Shown here: positions 8,928 through 18,195 of the stretch, in pieces | How the letters are laid out: every line of letters begins with the position of its first letter | Numbering within the stretch: position 1 is the first letter of the stretch | DNA from: Alphaproteobacteria bacterium LSUCC0396 | GTDB taxonomy: Bacteria > Pseudomonadota > Alphaproteobacteria > Puniceispirillales > Puniceispirillaceae | Direction: 5' to 3' | Assembly (NCBI GenBank): GCA_041228345.1 | Contig: CP166131.1 | Coordinates: 2,528,804 to 2,592,803, forward strand | DNA: 64,000 bases | The notes under the pieces: generated by a model | What the model saw: only the letters and a program-made list of their open reading frames with translations | Databases searched by the model: none | Told to the model about the DNA's origin: nothing | Translations under genes and position numbers: made by a program

Positions 8928-9067
8928 GGCGCACTACACATGTCCATATGATCACCCCTCCAAGAATAACCAGCAAAAAACAAAAAAAGCGTTAAAGCGA
9001 CAATCTTTTTTAGCGCAAAGATTGGCATTTTCTTGCGGCGTGGACGCAGCAGGTGCAGATTACCGTC

Positions 9068-10915
9068 ATGACGGAACCCGCAACGCATCATTCAGCCGAT
9101 TACCGGCTAGCCGCCGCACCATTATCTCAGCGTGATGGGGTTTTGCGCGCTGATGATTTTGATGATTTATATTTCTCGGCAGACGATGGTTATGCCGAGG
9201 CTCGCCATGTATTCCTTGCCGGTAATGATTTGCCGCAACGGCTTGCAACAGCATCACATTTTACCATTGCTGAAACTGGTTTCGGGACGGGTCTGAATTT
9301 TCTGGCGCTATTGGTGTTGCTTGATGATGGGGCAGTATCGCATCAAGGGCCGTGTCAGATTGACTATATCTCGGTCGAGGCACGGCCGTTGCCAGCCGCT
9401 GTCATGACGCAATCTCATCAGGCATTTCCGGCGCTTGCCAAGCACAGCCGTGATCTGGTTGCGGCATTGCCGCCATATTGGCCCGGATTACATCGCTGTG
9501 ATTTTTACAATGGCAGGGTGCGTCTGCATTTGATTTATGGCGATGCGGCTGATGCGCTGGCGAAAGCCGATTTCGCCGCCGATGCATGGTTTCTGGATGG
9601 GTTTACCCCGGCCAAAAATCCGCAATTATGGACGTCTGATCTTTTGAAATCGGTTGGTCGCTTAACGCGCGCTGGCGGCAGTTTTGCAACATTCACCGCT
9701 GCCAGGTCGGTACGGCAGGGGCTTATTGATGCTGGATTTGATGTTGAAAAACGCCCCGGTTTTGGCCGCAAGCGCGATATGCTTGCTGGCCGGAAAACGG
9801 GTGCTTTAGCACCGTCATCGGATTTGGCAAATTGCAGAATTGGCATCATTGGCGGCGGGATTGCCGGTGCCTCGGTTACGGCAGGATTGGTGGCGCGGGG
9901 GATCGCTCCGCATCTTGTCGAGGCGGGTGAGGGGCTTGCTGGTGGTGCATCAGGTAACCGGCTGGCGGTGCAAAGCCCGCGTTTGAGTGTTGATCATAAT
10001 GCGGCGAGCCGGATGTCTGCTGATTGCCTGTCTTATGCGTCTCGGTGCAGCGATGCCGCCGGGGCAACAATTGCCGACAAAGTTATTTCACTTGATTGGC
10101 CGGAACGCGAAGCGGTGCGGCAAGCCAAATTTCGCACGCAGTTCTGGCCCGATGATTTGATGCAGTTTGTTGATATGGCCGGCGCGTCAAGCATCGCCGC
10201 TATCAAACTTCCGCTTGGGGGTGTTTTGCATCCGTTTGGGCGGGTCATTGATCCGGTACGCCTTACCACGCATCTTGGCGCTGGTGCGGTCAGCCATTTT
10301 GGCTTTCAGGTCATAAATATCAACCGCGATGATAACGGGTACCATCTGGTAGCGGCTGATGGACGCCGCCTGACGTTCGATCGGCTCGTGATTGCCGGCG
10401 GTGCTGATCTGGCTGGGCTTCATGCAATGCTGGCGGTTACTGGCATCAATATTGACGTTACCTCCGGTCAGGTCAGTCATGTGCCGACGAATGCTGATTT
10501 GGCGGATTTGCGCGCGGGTATCAGTTTTGGTGGTTATCTGACGCCGGCCAAAGATGGTTTGCATGAATTGGGCGCGACATTTGACCGAGAGGGCAAGGTC
10601 GAAATCCTGCCAAGTGCGCATCTTCATAACCGCCAGCTTTTGCCGGATGGATTTGCGTGCCGCCTGCCGGATACGGCAGACTATGGCGCGCGGGTAAGCC
10701 GGCGGGCCAGTACAGCAGATCGCAATCCGGTATGTGGCAAAATTGACGATGATCTTTATGTGCTTGGGGCGCTAGGCGCACGCGGCCTGACCTTGGCGCC
10801 TTTGCTTGGCGATATGCTGGCAGCTGCGATCGCTGGGATGCCGGTCACGCTTGATCGTGATATTCGGCGTACGCTCGATCCTTATCGTTTTCGTCTGCGG
10901 GCAAGCCGCCTATAG
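9068..10915 (+). CDS. mnmC: Bifunctional tRNA mnm5U biosynthesis protein
   Basis: Last steps of mnm5(s2)U synthesis at wobble U34 of tRNAs. The C-terminal FAD domain removes the carboxymethyl group and the N-terminal domain methylates with SAM. 615 aa. The methyltransferase half (about 1-240) shows AETGFGTGLNFL and WFLDGFTPAKNPQLWT. The FAD half starts at CRIGIIGGGIAGASVTAGL and ends with LGALGARGLTLAPLLGDMLA. ATG 9068 matches the usual N-terminus; GTG 9053 is an in-frame alternative. Convergent with the SDR gene: their stops interlock at 10910-10915. Confidence 0.92.
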   Translation: MTEPATHHSADYRLAAAPLSQRDGVLRADDFDDLYFSADDGYAEARHVFLAGNDLPQRLATASHFTIAETGFGTGLNFLALLVLLDDGAVSHQGPCQIDYISVEARPLPAAVMTQSHQAFPALAKHSRDLVAALPPYWPGLHRCDFYNGRVRLHLIYGDAADALAKADFAADAWFLDGFTPAKNPQLWTSDLLKSVGRLTRAGGSFATFTAARSVRQGLIDAGFDVEKRPGFGRKRDMLAGRKTGALAPSSDLANCRIGIIGGGIAGASVTAGLVARGIAPHLVEAGEGLAGGASGNRLAVQSPRLSVDHNAASRMSADCLSYASRCSDAAGATIADKVISLDWPEREAVRQAKFRTQFWPDDLMQFVDMAGASSIAAIKLPLGGVLHPFGRVIDPVRLTTHLGAGAVSHFGFQVININRDDNGYHLVAADGRRLTFDRLVIAGGADLAGLHAMLAVTGINIDVTSGQVSHVPTNADLADLRAGISFGGYLTPAKDGLHELGATFDREGKVEILPSAHLHNRQLLPDGFACRLPDTADYGARVSRRASTADRNPVCGKIDDDLYVLGALGARGLTLAPLLGDMLAAAIAGMPVTLDRDIRRTLDPYRFRLRASRL

Positions 10916-11632
10916 ACCCAGCATTTCGCGTGCGTCAAAGCGTTTGCCGTGATCGCTACAACCGGGGCTGAGAAGCGTCAAGAAAGCTGGCGCAATATCT
11001 GCTGGTTGCGGCAATAGCCCCTGATCTTCGCCCGGGAACGCCGATGCCCGCATGCCAGTGGCTGTACCGCCCGGGTTGATCATGTTAATTCGCAAATTGG
11101 TTTTTTCGGTTTCGCCCGCCCAAACACGGCCCATCGCCTCTAGCCCCGCCTTGGAAATTGCATAAGGCCCCCAGAATGGGGCAATGCCACTAGCAACACC
11201 GGATGAGACCAGAACGGCGCGGCCAGCAGGTGCGGCAATCAATAGCGGCTCCATCGCACGGATTAAATGCCACTGAGCGGTTAGATTAACCGAGATAGTA
11301 TTATCCCAGACCTTGTCGTCAAGATGTGACAATGGGGTCAGCGGCCCAAGCATTGCCGCATTAGCAAGCAACCCGTCAAGACGTCCCCAGCGACCGTGGA
11401 TGGCCGCGGCAAGGCGCGGCATCGCGGCGTAATCAGCCATATCAAGCTCAACAATGGTCGCTTTTCCGCCAGCGACCTTAATCTCGTCATCAAGGTCTTC
11501 AAGTGCGCCCATCGTGCGGCCGGTAATGACCGTTTCGGCACCGGCTTTAGCCACAGCCAGCGCAACCGCACGGCCAATACCGCGGCTGGCACCAGTTATC
11601 AAAATCACTTTATCTTTAAGATCAGGGGTCAT
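10910..11632 (-). CDS. SDR family oxidoreductase, YciK-like
   Basis: NAD(P)-dependent short-chain dehydrogenase/reductase, 240 aa. It has the cofactor motif VILITGASRGIGRAVA (9-24), the LLANAAML strand motif, catalytic Ser in LVSSGVASG and the PYAISKAGLEAM Tyr-x-x-x-Lys pair. It follows purF by 27 bases on the same strand, an order found in many alphaproteobacteria. The substrate is unknown and the link to purine synthesis is positional only. Confidence 0.88.
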   Translation of the reverse strand: MTPDLKDKVILITGASRGIGRAVALAVAKAGAETVITGRTMGALEDLDDEIKVAGGKATIVELDMADYAAMPRLAAAIHGRWGRLDGLLANAAMLGPLTPLSHLDDKVWDNTISVNLTAQWHLIRAMEPLLIAAPAGRAVLVSSGVASGIAPFWGPYAISKAGLEAMGRVWAGETEKTNLRINMINPGGTATGMRASAFPGEDQGLLPQPADIAPAFLTLLSPGCSDHGKRFDAREMLGL

Positions 11633-11659
11633 GCGGCGCTCACGTCAGGTTGGTAAGGG

Positions 11660-13120
11660 CTAGCGGCTGCTGCCATGCGAAACTCGTTTGCTTGACAGGC
11701 CAGACGCCAGTTTAATCGGGTAATCACCAGTAAAGCAGGCATCACAAAATTGTGGGCCATCGGGATTGCGGCTTGCTTCACCCATTGCCCGATAAAGCCC
11801 GTCAATTGAAATGAATGCCAATGAGTCGGCGCCAATTTCCTTGGCAATCGCGTCAACGTCCAGTTTGGCGGCAATCAACTGGTCTTTGTCGGGCGTATCA
11901 ACCCCGTAAAAACATGGATTTGTCGTTGGCGGGCTGGCAATGCGCATATGCACCTCAGCCGCACCGGCGGCGCGCATCATCGCCACGATTTTACGCGATG
12001 TGGTACCACGCACAATCGAGTCATCAACCAGCACGACACGTTTGCCGCGCACGGTTGCCGGGTTGGCGTTATGCTTCATCTTGACGCTGTCGTTACGGCC
12101 TTGCTGTGTCGGCTGGATAAAGGTGCGGCCGATGTAATGATTACGGATGATGCCCAGCTCAAAAGGGATTTTGGCGGCTTCGGCATAACCGAGCGCTGCC
12201 GGCACGCCGGAATCGGGAACAGGCACAACCAAATCGGCATCAGCGCCTGACTCATGCGCCAGCTCGGCACCAATGGCCTTACGCGCATGATAGACGCCGC
12301 GCCCCTCAAGCACACTGTCAGGGCGGGCAAAATAGATGTATTCAAACACGCAAAACCGGCTGGCTTGCACAGGGAAGGGCTTGAGTGATTTGACACCGGC
12401 CTTGGTAATCACAACCATTTCACCCGGTTCCAGATCCCGCACGATCTCTGCACCAACAATGTCCAACGCACAGCTTTCTGATGCCAGCACATAAGCATCG
12501 CCCTGTTTGCCGAGAACCAACGGCCGCACCCCAAGCGGGTCACGCACGCCGATCATCATGTCTTTGGCAACACAAACCAGCGAATATGCCCCCTCAATTT
12601 GCTTTAGCGCATCAATCAACCGGTCAGTTACGTTGTCTTGATGCGAGCGTGCAACCAGATGCACAATGATTTCAGTGTCTGATGATGATTGAAACAGGCT
12701 GCCAGTTTCGACCAGTGATGAACGCAGCCGCGCCGCATTGGTGAGATTGCCATTATGCGCAAGCGCAAAGCCGCCAAAGGCTAGTTCTGATGAAAATGGC
12801 TGAATTTCCAAAAGGGCGTTTGAATTTCCGCTCGTTGAATAGCGGTTATGCCCGATCGCAACATGACCAACTAGATTTTCGATATGTGATGAGCCAGCGC
12901 CAAAATTTTCGCCAACATGACCAAGGCCGCGATGGGCGTAAAAAGACTTGCCGTCAAAGCTGACTATGCCAACCGCCTCTTGCCCACGATGTTGCAAGGC
13001 GTGCAAGCCTAGCGCGGCGTTAATGCTGGCTTCATTTGTGCCGAAAATGCCGAAAACTGCGCATTCTTCTTGTAAATGATCATCATAAAAAGGGTCGGTT
13101 GTTACCAAGCTCATAATCAA
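11660..13120 (-). CDS. purF: Amidophosphoribosyltransferase
   Basis: First committed step of purine synthesis: PRPP plus glutamine to 5-phosphoribosylamine. 486 aa. A short propeptide precedes the N-terminal nucleophile in EECAVFGIFG. The PRPP-binding loop is VVLVDDSIVRGTTSRKIV. Four cysteines match the Bacillus-type 4Fe-4S enzyme: FCVFEYIYFARPDS, NPCFYGVDTP and the CDAC pair in PQFCDACFTGDYP. The start is ATG 13120 or 13114. It sits in cvpA-purF-SDR. Confidence 0.97.
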   Translation of the reverse strand: MIMSLVTTDPFYDDHLQEECAVFGIFGTNEASINAALGLHALQHRGQEAVGIVSFDGKSFYAHRGLGHVGENFGAGSSHIENLVGHVAIGHNRYSTSGNSNALLEIQPFSSELAFGGFALAHNGNLTNAARLRSSLVETGSLFQSSSDTEIIVHLVARSHQDNVTDRLIDALKQIEGAYSLVCVAKDMMIGVRDPLGVRPLVLGKQGDAYVLASESCALDIVGAEIVRDLEPGEMVVITKAGVKSLKPFPVQASRFCVFEYIYFARPDSVLEGRGVYHARKAIGAELAHESGADADLVVPVPDSGVPAALGYAEAAKIPFELGIIRNHYIGRTFIQPTQQGRNDSVKMKHNANPATVRGKRVVLVDDSIVRGTTSRKIVAMMRAAGAAEVHMRIASPPTTNPCFYGVDTPDKDQLIAAKLDVDAIAKEIGADSLAFISIDGLYRAMGEASRNPDGPQFCDACFTGDYPIKLASGLSSKRVSHGSSR

Positions 13121-13243
13121 TGTCCTAAGGTCAAGACGGATTTAATAACACCCCGATGCCCGCCAATGGCAGGGTTATCAACCAAAACACCGGTGCGCGT
13201 CAAGTCGTGTCAGATATGCCATCGGCAGGCAGTGCCAGCCGCG

Positions 13244-13882
13244 TTATTTCGTCTGCTCATCGCTAAATAATTTCATGCCGTTATTGATCGCATTTTTGCC
13301 TGCCTCAATCGGCGCGTTTAGGCTATCGCTTGCTTTGCTATCAAATATAGGTGGCCGATAAGACAAATTATTGATCAACTGATCTCGATAATCCTCTGGC
13401 ACGAAGTCCGAGAAATAATGGGCGCTGCGGCTCAGCAGCGGCGTGCTCTGCGAGTCTTTGACAATTTTTGGCAGATTTTCCTCACCGTCAGTGCCAAAGA
13501 CGGCAATCACAAAGACGATCAGTACAAGGCCGAAACCGCGGATAATCCCAAACAATACGCCAAGCCAGCGATCAAGGCTGGCGAACCCGACACGTGTTAG
13601 CGCAGGCGCCATTACGCTTGCGAGGATAAACCAGACCACAACTGATGCGGCAAAGGGCAGGGCCCACGCCAGTGCGGCGCCGAGCCCCTTGATTTGCAGT
13701 AAATCAACAATCGGGTCTTCAATTTGAGGGGCGGTGAAATTCGCCACCAAGATTGAGACAACCCACCCAATAAGACCCAGCAATTCGCGCGTTATGCCGC
13801 GCAATGTGGACAAAACACAAGACAGCACCAACACCAGCAGGATGCCGTAATCTACAAGTGTCAATGTTGCAAAGTCGATCAT
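13244..13882 (-). CDS. cvpA: CvpA family membrane protein
   Basis: Inner-membrane protein of the colicin V production family, 212 aa. About four hydrophobic helices lie in residues 5-130, starting with VDYGILLVLVLSCVLSTLRG and the conserved RGITRELLGLIGWVVS. The C-terminal third is hydrophilic and should be cytoplasmic. The biochemical role is unsettled; family members affect envelope homeostasis. It lies 123 bases upstream of purF, the classical arrangement, and is probably cotranscribed with it. Confidence 0.9.
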   Translation of the reverse strand: MIDFATLTLVDYGILLVLVLSCVLSTLRGITRELLGLIGWVVSILVANFTAPQIEDPIVDLLQIKGLGAALAWALPFAASVVVWFILASVMAPALTRVGFASLDRWLGVLFGIIRGFGLVLIVFVIAVFGTDGEENLPKIVKDSQSTPLLSRSAHYFSDFVPEDYRDQLINNLSYRPPIFDSKASDSLNAPIEAGKNAINNGMKLFSDEQTK

Positions 13883-13940
13883 CTAGACCCTTTGTCCGGA
13901 ACGGTTTGACGCCAAAAGCGCCAAATTATGCGTTAGGACG

Positions 13941-15311
13941 TTAATTTATTCCACCCATAACTTCGATCAACTCAGCCAATGTTGTTGGCTGTGCCATTGA
14001 TATACCAGTTGTTTTACTAATTGATTTTCGGGGGCGCGGCATAACCGCATTGTCAAACCCCAGCTTGGCCGCTTCTTTTAGCCGCGCCTCGGCCTGTGCA
14101 ACTTGCCTTAACTCCGCCGACAACGCCACTTCGCCAAAAAAAACCGTGCGTTTTGGGGCGGGTCGGCCCGTCACCGATGAAATCAACGCCGCCGCCACTG
14201 CAAGATCAGCCGCGGTTTCATGAATTTTCAACCCGCCAGCCACATTCAGGAAAATATCACGTCCCGATAAGGGCACCCCGCATCGTGCTTCAAGAACCGC
14301 AGTCAGCATCGCAAGGCGGCTTGAGTCCCACCCAACCACATTACGCCGCGGGCTTGCCAGTGACGATGGTGCGACCAGCGCCTCGATCTCAACAAGAACC
14401 GGCCGGCTGCCCTCGATGCCAGCAAACACCACAGCGCCGGTAACATCGTCCCGCCGGTCAGCCAGAAATAGTTCTGACGGGTTTGGCACTTCGGCAAGGC
14501 CTGCTTCGACCATCTCAAAGACGCCAATTTCGTCAGTCGCGCCAAACCGGTTTTTCACGCTTCGCAAGATTCGGAAATGATGCGATCTGTCGCCTTCAAA
14601 ATACAGTACCGCATCCACCATATGTTCCAGCACACGCGGGCCGGCTATGGCGCCGTCTTTGGTGACATGGCCGACAAGTAACAGTGCCACCTGATTATTT
14701 TTTGCGGCTCGGATGAGTTCTTGTGCGGTGGCGCGTACCTGTGAGACGGTGCCGGGCGCCGAGTCTAGGCTTGGTAAAAACATCGTTTGAATCGAATCGA
14801 TCACCATAATATCCGGCTTGTCGGCACCATCCATTGATGCCGCGATATCACTGGCATTTGTTGCGGTGCCTAGCTCGACACTCGCACCCGATAGCCCCAG
14901 CCGCTGGGCACGCATTCGCACCTGATCAGCCGATTCCTCACCCGAAATATAGGCTGCCTTCAGGCCGGTCGCTGCCAGCTTGCAGGTTAGCTGTAGCAAC
15001 AGGGTTGATTTGCCAATCCCGGGGTCGCCGCCGATCAATGTTGCCGATCCTGGAACCAGACCGCCACCTGACACACGGTCAAATTCACTGATGCCTGAGC
15101 GCATTCTGGGCGGAGGCTCACTGCTGTTATCAAGTGAGAGTGACTCAAGTTGTATGCGGCGGCCAGTTACCCGTTTGCCGGGGCCTGACGGTGCTTCTTT
15201 TCTTTCTTCGACAAGCGTATTCCACGCGCCGCAATCATCACATTTTCCGGCCCATTTCGGGGCAATGGCACCGCATTGCTGGCACACAAATGAGATTGTG
15301 CTTCTGGCCAT
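13941..15311 (-). CDS. radA: DNA repair protein RadA/Sms
   Basis: RecA-like ATPase and branch-migration helicase of recombinational repair, 456 aa. In order: an N-terminal zinc finger (CQQCGAIAPKWAGKCDDCGAW), the Walker A motif GGDPGIGKSTLL, the RadA-specific KNRFG motif (SVKNRFGATDEIG) and a Lon-like C-terminal domain (NVAGGLKIHETAADLAVAAA). The ATG shares one base with the stop of mlaF (TAATG), so the genes are coupled. Confidence 0.96.
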   Translation of the reverse strand: MARSTISFVCQQCGAIAPKWAGKCDDCGAWNTLVEERKEAPSGPGKRVTGRRIQLESLSLDNSSEPPPRMRSGISEFDRVSGGGLVPGSATLIGGDPGIGKSTLLLQLTCKLAATGLKAAYISGEESADQVRMRAQRLGLSGASVELGTATNASDIAASMDGADKPDIMVIDSIQTMFLPSLDSAPGTVSQVRATAQELIRAAKNNQVALLLVGHVTKDGAIAGPRVLEHMVDAVLYFEGDRSHHFRILRSVKNRFGATDEIGVFEMVEAGLAEVPNPSELFLADRRDDVTGAVVFAGIEGSRPVLVEIEALVAPSSLASPRRNVVGWDSSRLAMLTAVLEARCGVPLSGRDIFLNVAGGLKIHETAADLAVAAALISSVTGRPAPKRTVFFGEVALSAELRQVAQAEARLKEAAKLGFDNAVMPRPRKSISKTTGISMAQPTTLAELIEVMGGIN

Positions 15312-16102
15312 TATGAATGAGCCTTTTGTGAGGGGCTCATTTCACGCGTCAACGGCCCTTCTGATAAGCCATGAACAAATTGATGCACCTCAGGAACCCC
15401 GCTATTTTCCATATTATCGGCAGATCCCGCCCAGATGATTACGCCATTATGCACCATCGCCACCTTATCGGCGATGCGCCGTACCGAAGCCATGTCATGG
15501 CTGATCGTCACGGTCGTCGCACCAAGCCGTTTGCGCGCATCAATAATCAGGCGGTCAATAACCCCGCCGGTAATTGGGTCTAGGCCGGATGTTGGCTCGT
15601 CAAACAACAGGATTTCCGGCTCGTCAACAATCGCACGGGCCAGCGCAACGCGTTTTTGCATGCCGCCCGACAATTCAGCTGGATATCGGTCGATAACCGT
15701 GGCGGCAAGCCCAAGCTGGGTGATCGTTTGCGCGGCGATATCACGCGCCTCGCTTTTGCCAAGATCGCGTTGATGGCGCAATCGAAAGGTCACATTTTCC
15801 CAGATTGGCAATGAATCGAACAGGGCGCCAAATTGGAATGTCATGCCAAAACGCTGGCGCAGATCCTCAAGCGCGGCACGCCCTTGGCCAAGAATTTCTT
15901 TGCCGTCAATTTTTATGCTACCGCTATCTGGCGTGATCAACCCGTTAAGGCATTTCATCAAGACGGATTTGCCGCAGCCCGATGTACCAATAATCACCAA
16001 CGATTCCTGTGGCGCAATGGTCAGATCAATCCCTTTAAGAACATGATTGTCGTCAAATGATTTGGTAACAGCCGATAATTCGATTTTTGGGATAACCGCC
16101 AT
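15311..16102 (-). CDS. mlaF: ABC transporter ATP-binding protein, MlaF-like
   Basis: ATPase of an Mla-type phospholipid transporter that helps maintain outer-membrane lipid asymmetry. 263 aa. It has Walker A IGTSGCGKSVLMK, Q-loop in FQFGALFDSLPIWENV (typical of the Mla/Ttg2 group), signature LSGGMQKRVALARA and Walker B LLFDEPTSGLDP. It is paired with the permease gene two bases upstream. The substrate-binding MlaD subunit is not in this window. Confidence 0.92.
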   Translation of the reverse strand: MAVIPKIELSAVTKSFDDNHVLKGIDLTIAPQESLVIIGTSGCGKSVLMKCLNGLITPDSGSIKIDGKEILGQGRAALEDLRQRFGMTFQFGALFDSLPIWENVTFRLRHQRDLGKSEARDIAAQTITQLGLAATVIDRYPAELSGGMQKRVALARAIVDEPEILLFDEPTSGLDPITGGVIDRLIIDARKRLGATTVTISHDMASVRRIADKVAMVHNGVIIWAGSADNMENSGVPEVHQFVHGLSEGPLTREMSPSQKAHS

Positions 16103-16104
16103 GC

Positions 16105-16881
16105 CTATCCCCCAAAAAATATTGTCGTGACGACATAATTGGCGATCAGGATCAAGATCGATGCAGACACAACGGCATTGGTTGTAGCACGGCCAACCCC
16201 TTGCGCCCCGCGGCCTGAATGATAACCGTGATAACAGCCCATAAGCGCGATCAGAAATCCGAATACAGCGGCCTTTATCAGGCCAAGTGTTACATCGGAC
16301 ACTTCAAGATATTCAAGCGTTCGCGCCAGATAGATCGACGGGTTAAAGCCAAGCCGGTATACCCCGACAATACAGCCGCCAAAAACGCCAATCACGTCAC
16401 CAACCAGCACCAGAAATGGCAAGCAGATCGTGCCAGCCAGCAATCGCGGCGCAACAAGATATTGCATTGGGCGTGTCGATAAGGTGTCAAGCGCGTCAAT
16501 CTGGTCGGTTACCCGCATCGTGCCAATTTCAGCAGCCATTGATGCGCCAATGCGGCCAGCAACCATTAACCCTGCCAAAACGGGCCCTAATTCGCGCGTC
16601 ACTGATAAAACAACCACAGTTGCGACCGTGTCCTCGGCCGAAAAGCGGGCAAAGCCGGTATAGGATTGCAGCGCCAGCACCATTCCAGAAAATAACGTGG
16701 TCAGCCCAACGACGGGGAGGGAGTAATAGCCAATGTCAACGATCTGGCGAAGCAATTGCTGCCAATAATATGGCGGGGTGAAAATCCAGCGCACCGCAGT
16801 TACCGAAAACAGAGTGATCCGGCCGAATGCAGCAAGGAAAGTGAGGATGGTGCGACCTATATTTTGGACAAAGCCGAGCAT
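16105..16881 (-). CDS. mlaE: ABC transporter permease, MlaE-like
   Basis: Integral membrane permease of the MlaE family, 258 aa. Characteristic motifs are FSGMVLALQSYTGF, RELGPVLAGLMVAGRIGASMAAEIGTM, and the VTDQIDALDTLSTRPMQYLVAPR loop. It has about five to six membrane helices. Immediately upstream of the ATPase gene, so the pair is one operon continuing into radA. About 160 bases without an evident gene separate it from alr. Confidence 0.93.
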   Translation of the reverse strand: MLGFVQNIGRTILTFLAAFGRITLFSVTAVRWIFTPPYYWQQLLRQIVDIGYYSLPVVGLTTLFSGMVLALQSYTGFARFSAEDTVATVVVLSVTRELGPVLAGLMVAGRIGASMAAEIGTMRVTDQIDALDTLSTRPMQYLVAPRLLAGTICLPFLVLVGDVIGVFGGCIVGVYRLGFNPSIYLARTLEYLEVSDVTLGLIKAAVFGFLIALMGCYHGYHSGRGAQGVGRATTNAVVSASILILIANYVVTTIFFGG

Positions 16882-17040
16882 ATGTCTTGGAACCGTCCTC
16901 GATAAATAGTGAAAAAGCAGCTTTCGTTATGCCGATGTTTGCCTTTTTTGGCTATAGAAAATCTGTCAGTCGCCAAAAATATGGGAAGAAACTGGTTAAA
17001 GTTTCACCGCCAAAAGACAAAAACGGGAACAGCGTAATGC

Positions 17041-18189
17041 CTAAACGCCGCCGCAATAACGCCAATTTGCGCGGTGACCAAGATTTGTGATGATCTCATA
17101 GGAAATCGTCTCAAGGTCAGCCGCCATCGCTTCCAGCCGATAATCATCATGGATCAGCGCGGCAAAATCGGCGCGTAGGGCCGTTTTGTCAAGATCGGTC
17201 ACATCGACGGTAATGCTATCCATCGAAATGCGGCCAATTACCGGTGCAACCTGTCCGCCAATTGATACGCTTGCCCTACCTCCAAGCTGGCGTCGATAGC
17301 CATCAGCATAGCCAACGCCGATCGTGGCAATGCGCGAGTCGCGCTGTAATTCAACCGTTCCGCCATAGCCAACCCGGTCACCGGCAACCGCATGACGGAT
17401 TTGCAAGATCCTAGCCTGCCAGTCAAAAACTGGTCGCAATTGAGGTGTCGCCGCCTCCAGCGGATGAATGCCATAAAGCGCAATGCCCGGGCGCGTCATC
17501 TGGAAATGATAATCGCTTCCCAACAAACAGCCGGCACTGTTGGCAAGGCTGGCCGGTACCGCCGGAAACCAGCTTCGAAGCTCGTTAAAGCTGGCAAGTT
17601 GCCGCCGGTTAATTGGATCATCGACCACTTCACCAGAAACAAGGTGGCTCATCACATAGGCAATATCCAGCCCATCGAGTGCTGCTTTATTCTGGATCAG
17701 CCAGTCAGCCTGATCCGCATCCAGCCCAAGCCGCGTCATGCCCGTATCGAAATGCAGCAATGCAGGCAGCGATGTGCCGGTCTTGTTGGCGAAAAGCCGC
17801 CAGCGGGTAATTTGTTCAAGATCATTTAAAACCGGCACTAATTGATGGGCGGCAAGCGCGTCTTCTTGGCCGCGTTGGGCGCCGTGCAGGACCATGATCT
17901 GCAGGCCATCATGACCGGTGGCACGAAATGTCTTCCTTAATTCAATCGCTTCACCAAGGCTGGCAACAAAGAATATGTCTGCGCCCGCACGCGCCAGAGC
18001 GCTGGCAACTGCGCCGCTGCCAAGGCCATAACCATTTGCCTTGACCATGGCCGCCGTCTTTGTTTTCGGTGATGACAGACTGTCGATGAAACGCCAATTT
18101 TCGACAATCGCATCAAGGTTAACGGTGATCGTGCTATCGGCAGCTAGAACAGTAAAATCGACGGTATTTTTGGACGGGTTTGTCGTCAT
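17041..18189 (-). CDS. alr: Alanine racemase
   Basis: PLP-dependent racemase that makes D-alanine for peptidoglycan. 382 aa. The PLP lysine is Lys50 in AAMVKANGYGLGS. The second catalytic base lies in GDRVGYGGTVELQ. The fold-type III C-terminal domain contains GVGYADGYRRQLGG and RISMDSITVDVTDL. It follows dnaB by 6 bases, a pairing common in alphaproteobacteria, and is probably cotranscribed with it. Confidence 0.95.
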   Translation of the reverse strand: MTTNPSKNTVDFTVLAADSTITVNLDAIVENWRFIDSLSSPKTKTAAMVKANGYGLGSGAVASALARAGADIFFVASLGEAIELRKTFRATGHDGLQIMVLHGAQRGQEDALAAHQLVPVLNDLEQITRWRLFANKTGTSLPALLHFDTGMTRLGLDADQADWLIQNKAALDGLDIAYVMSHLVSGEVVDDPINRRQLASFNELRSWFPAVPASLANSAGCLLGSDYHFQMTRPGIALYGIHPLEAATPQLRPVFDWQARILQIRHAVAGDRVGYGGTVELQRDSRIATIGVGYADGYRRQLGGRASVSIGGQVAPVIGRISMDSITVDVTDLDKTALRADFAALIHDDYRLEAMAADLETISYEIITNLGHRANWRYCGGV

Positions 18190-18195
18190 GGCAAA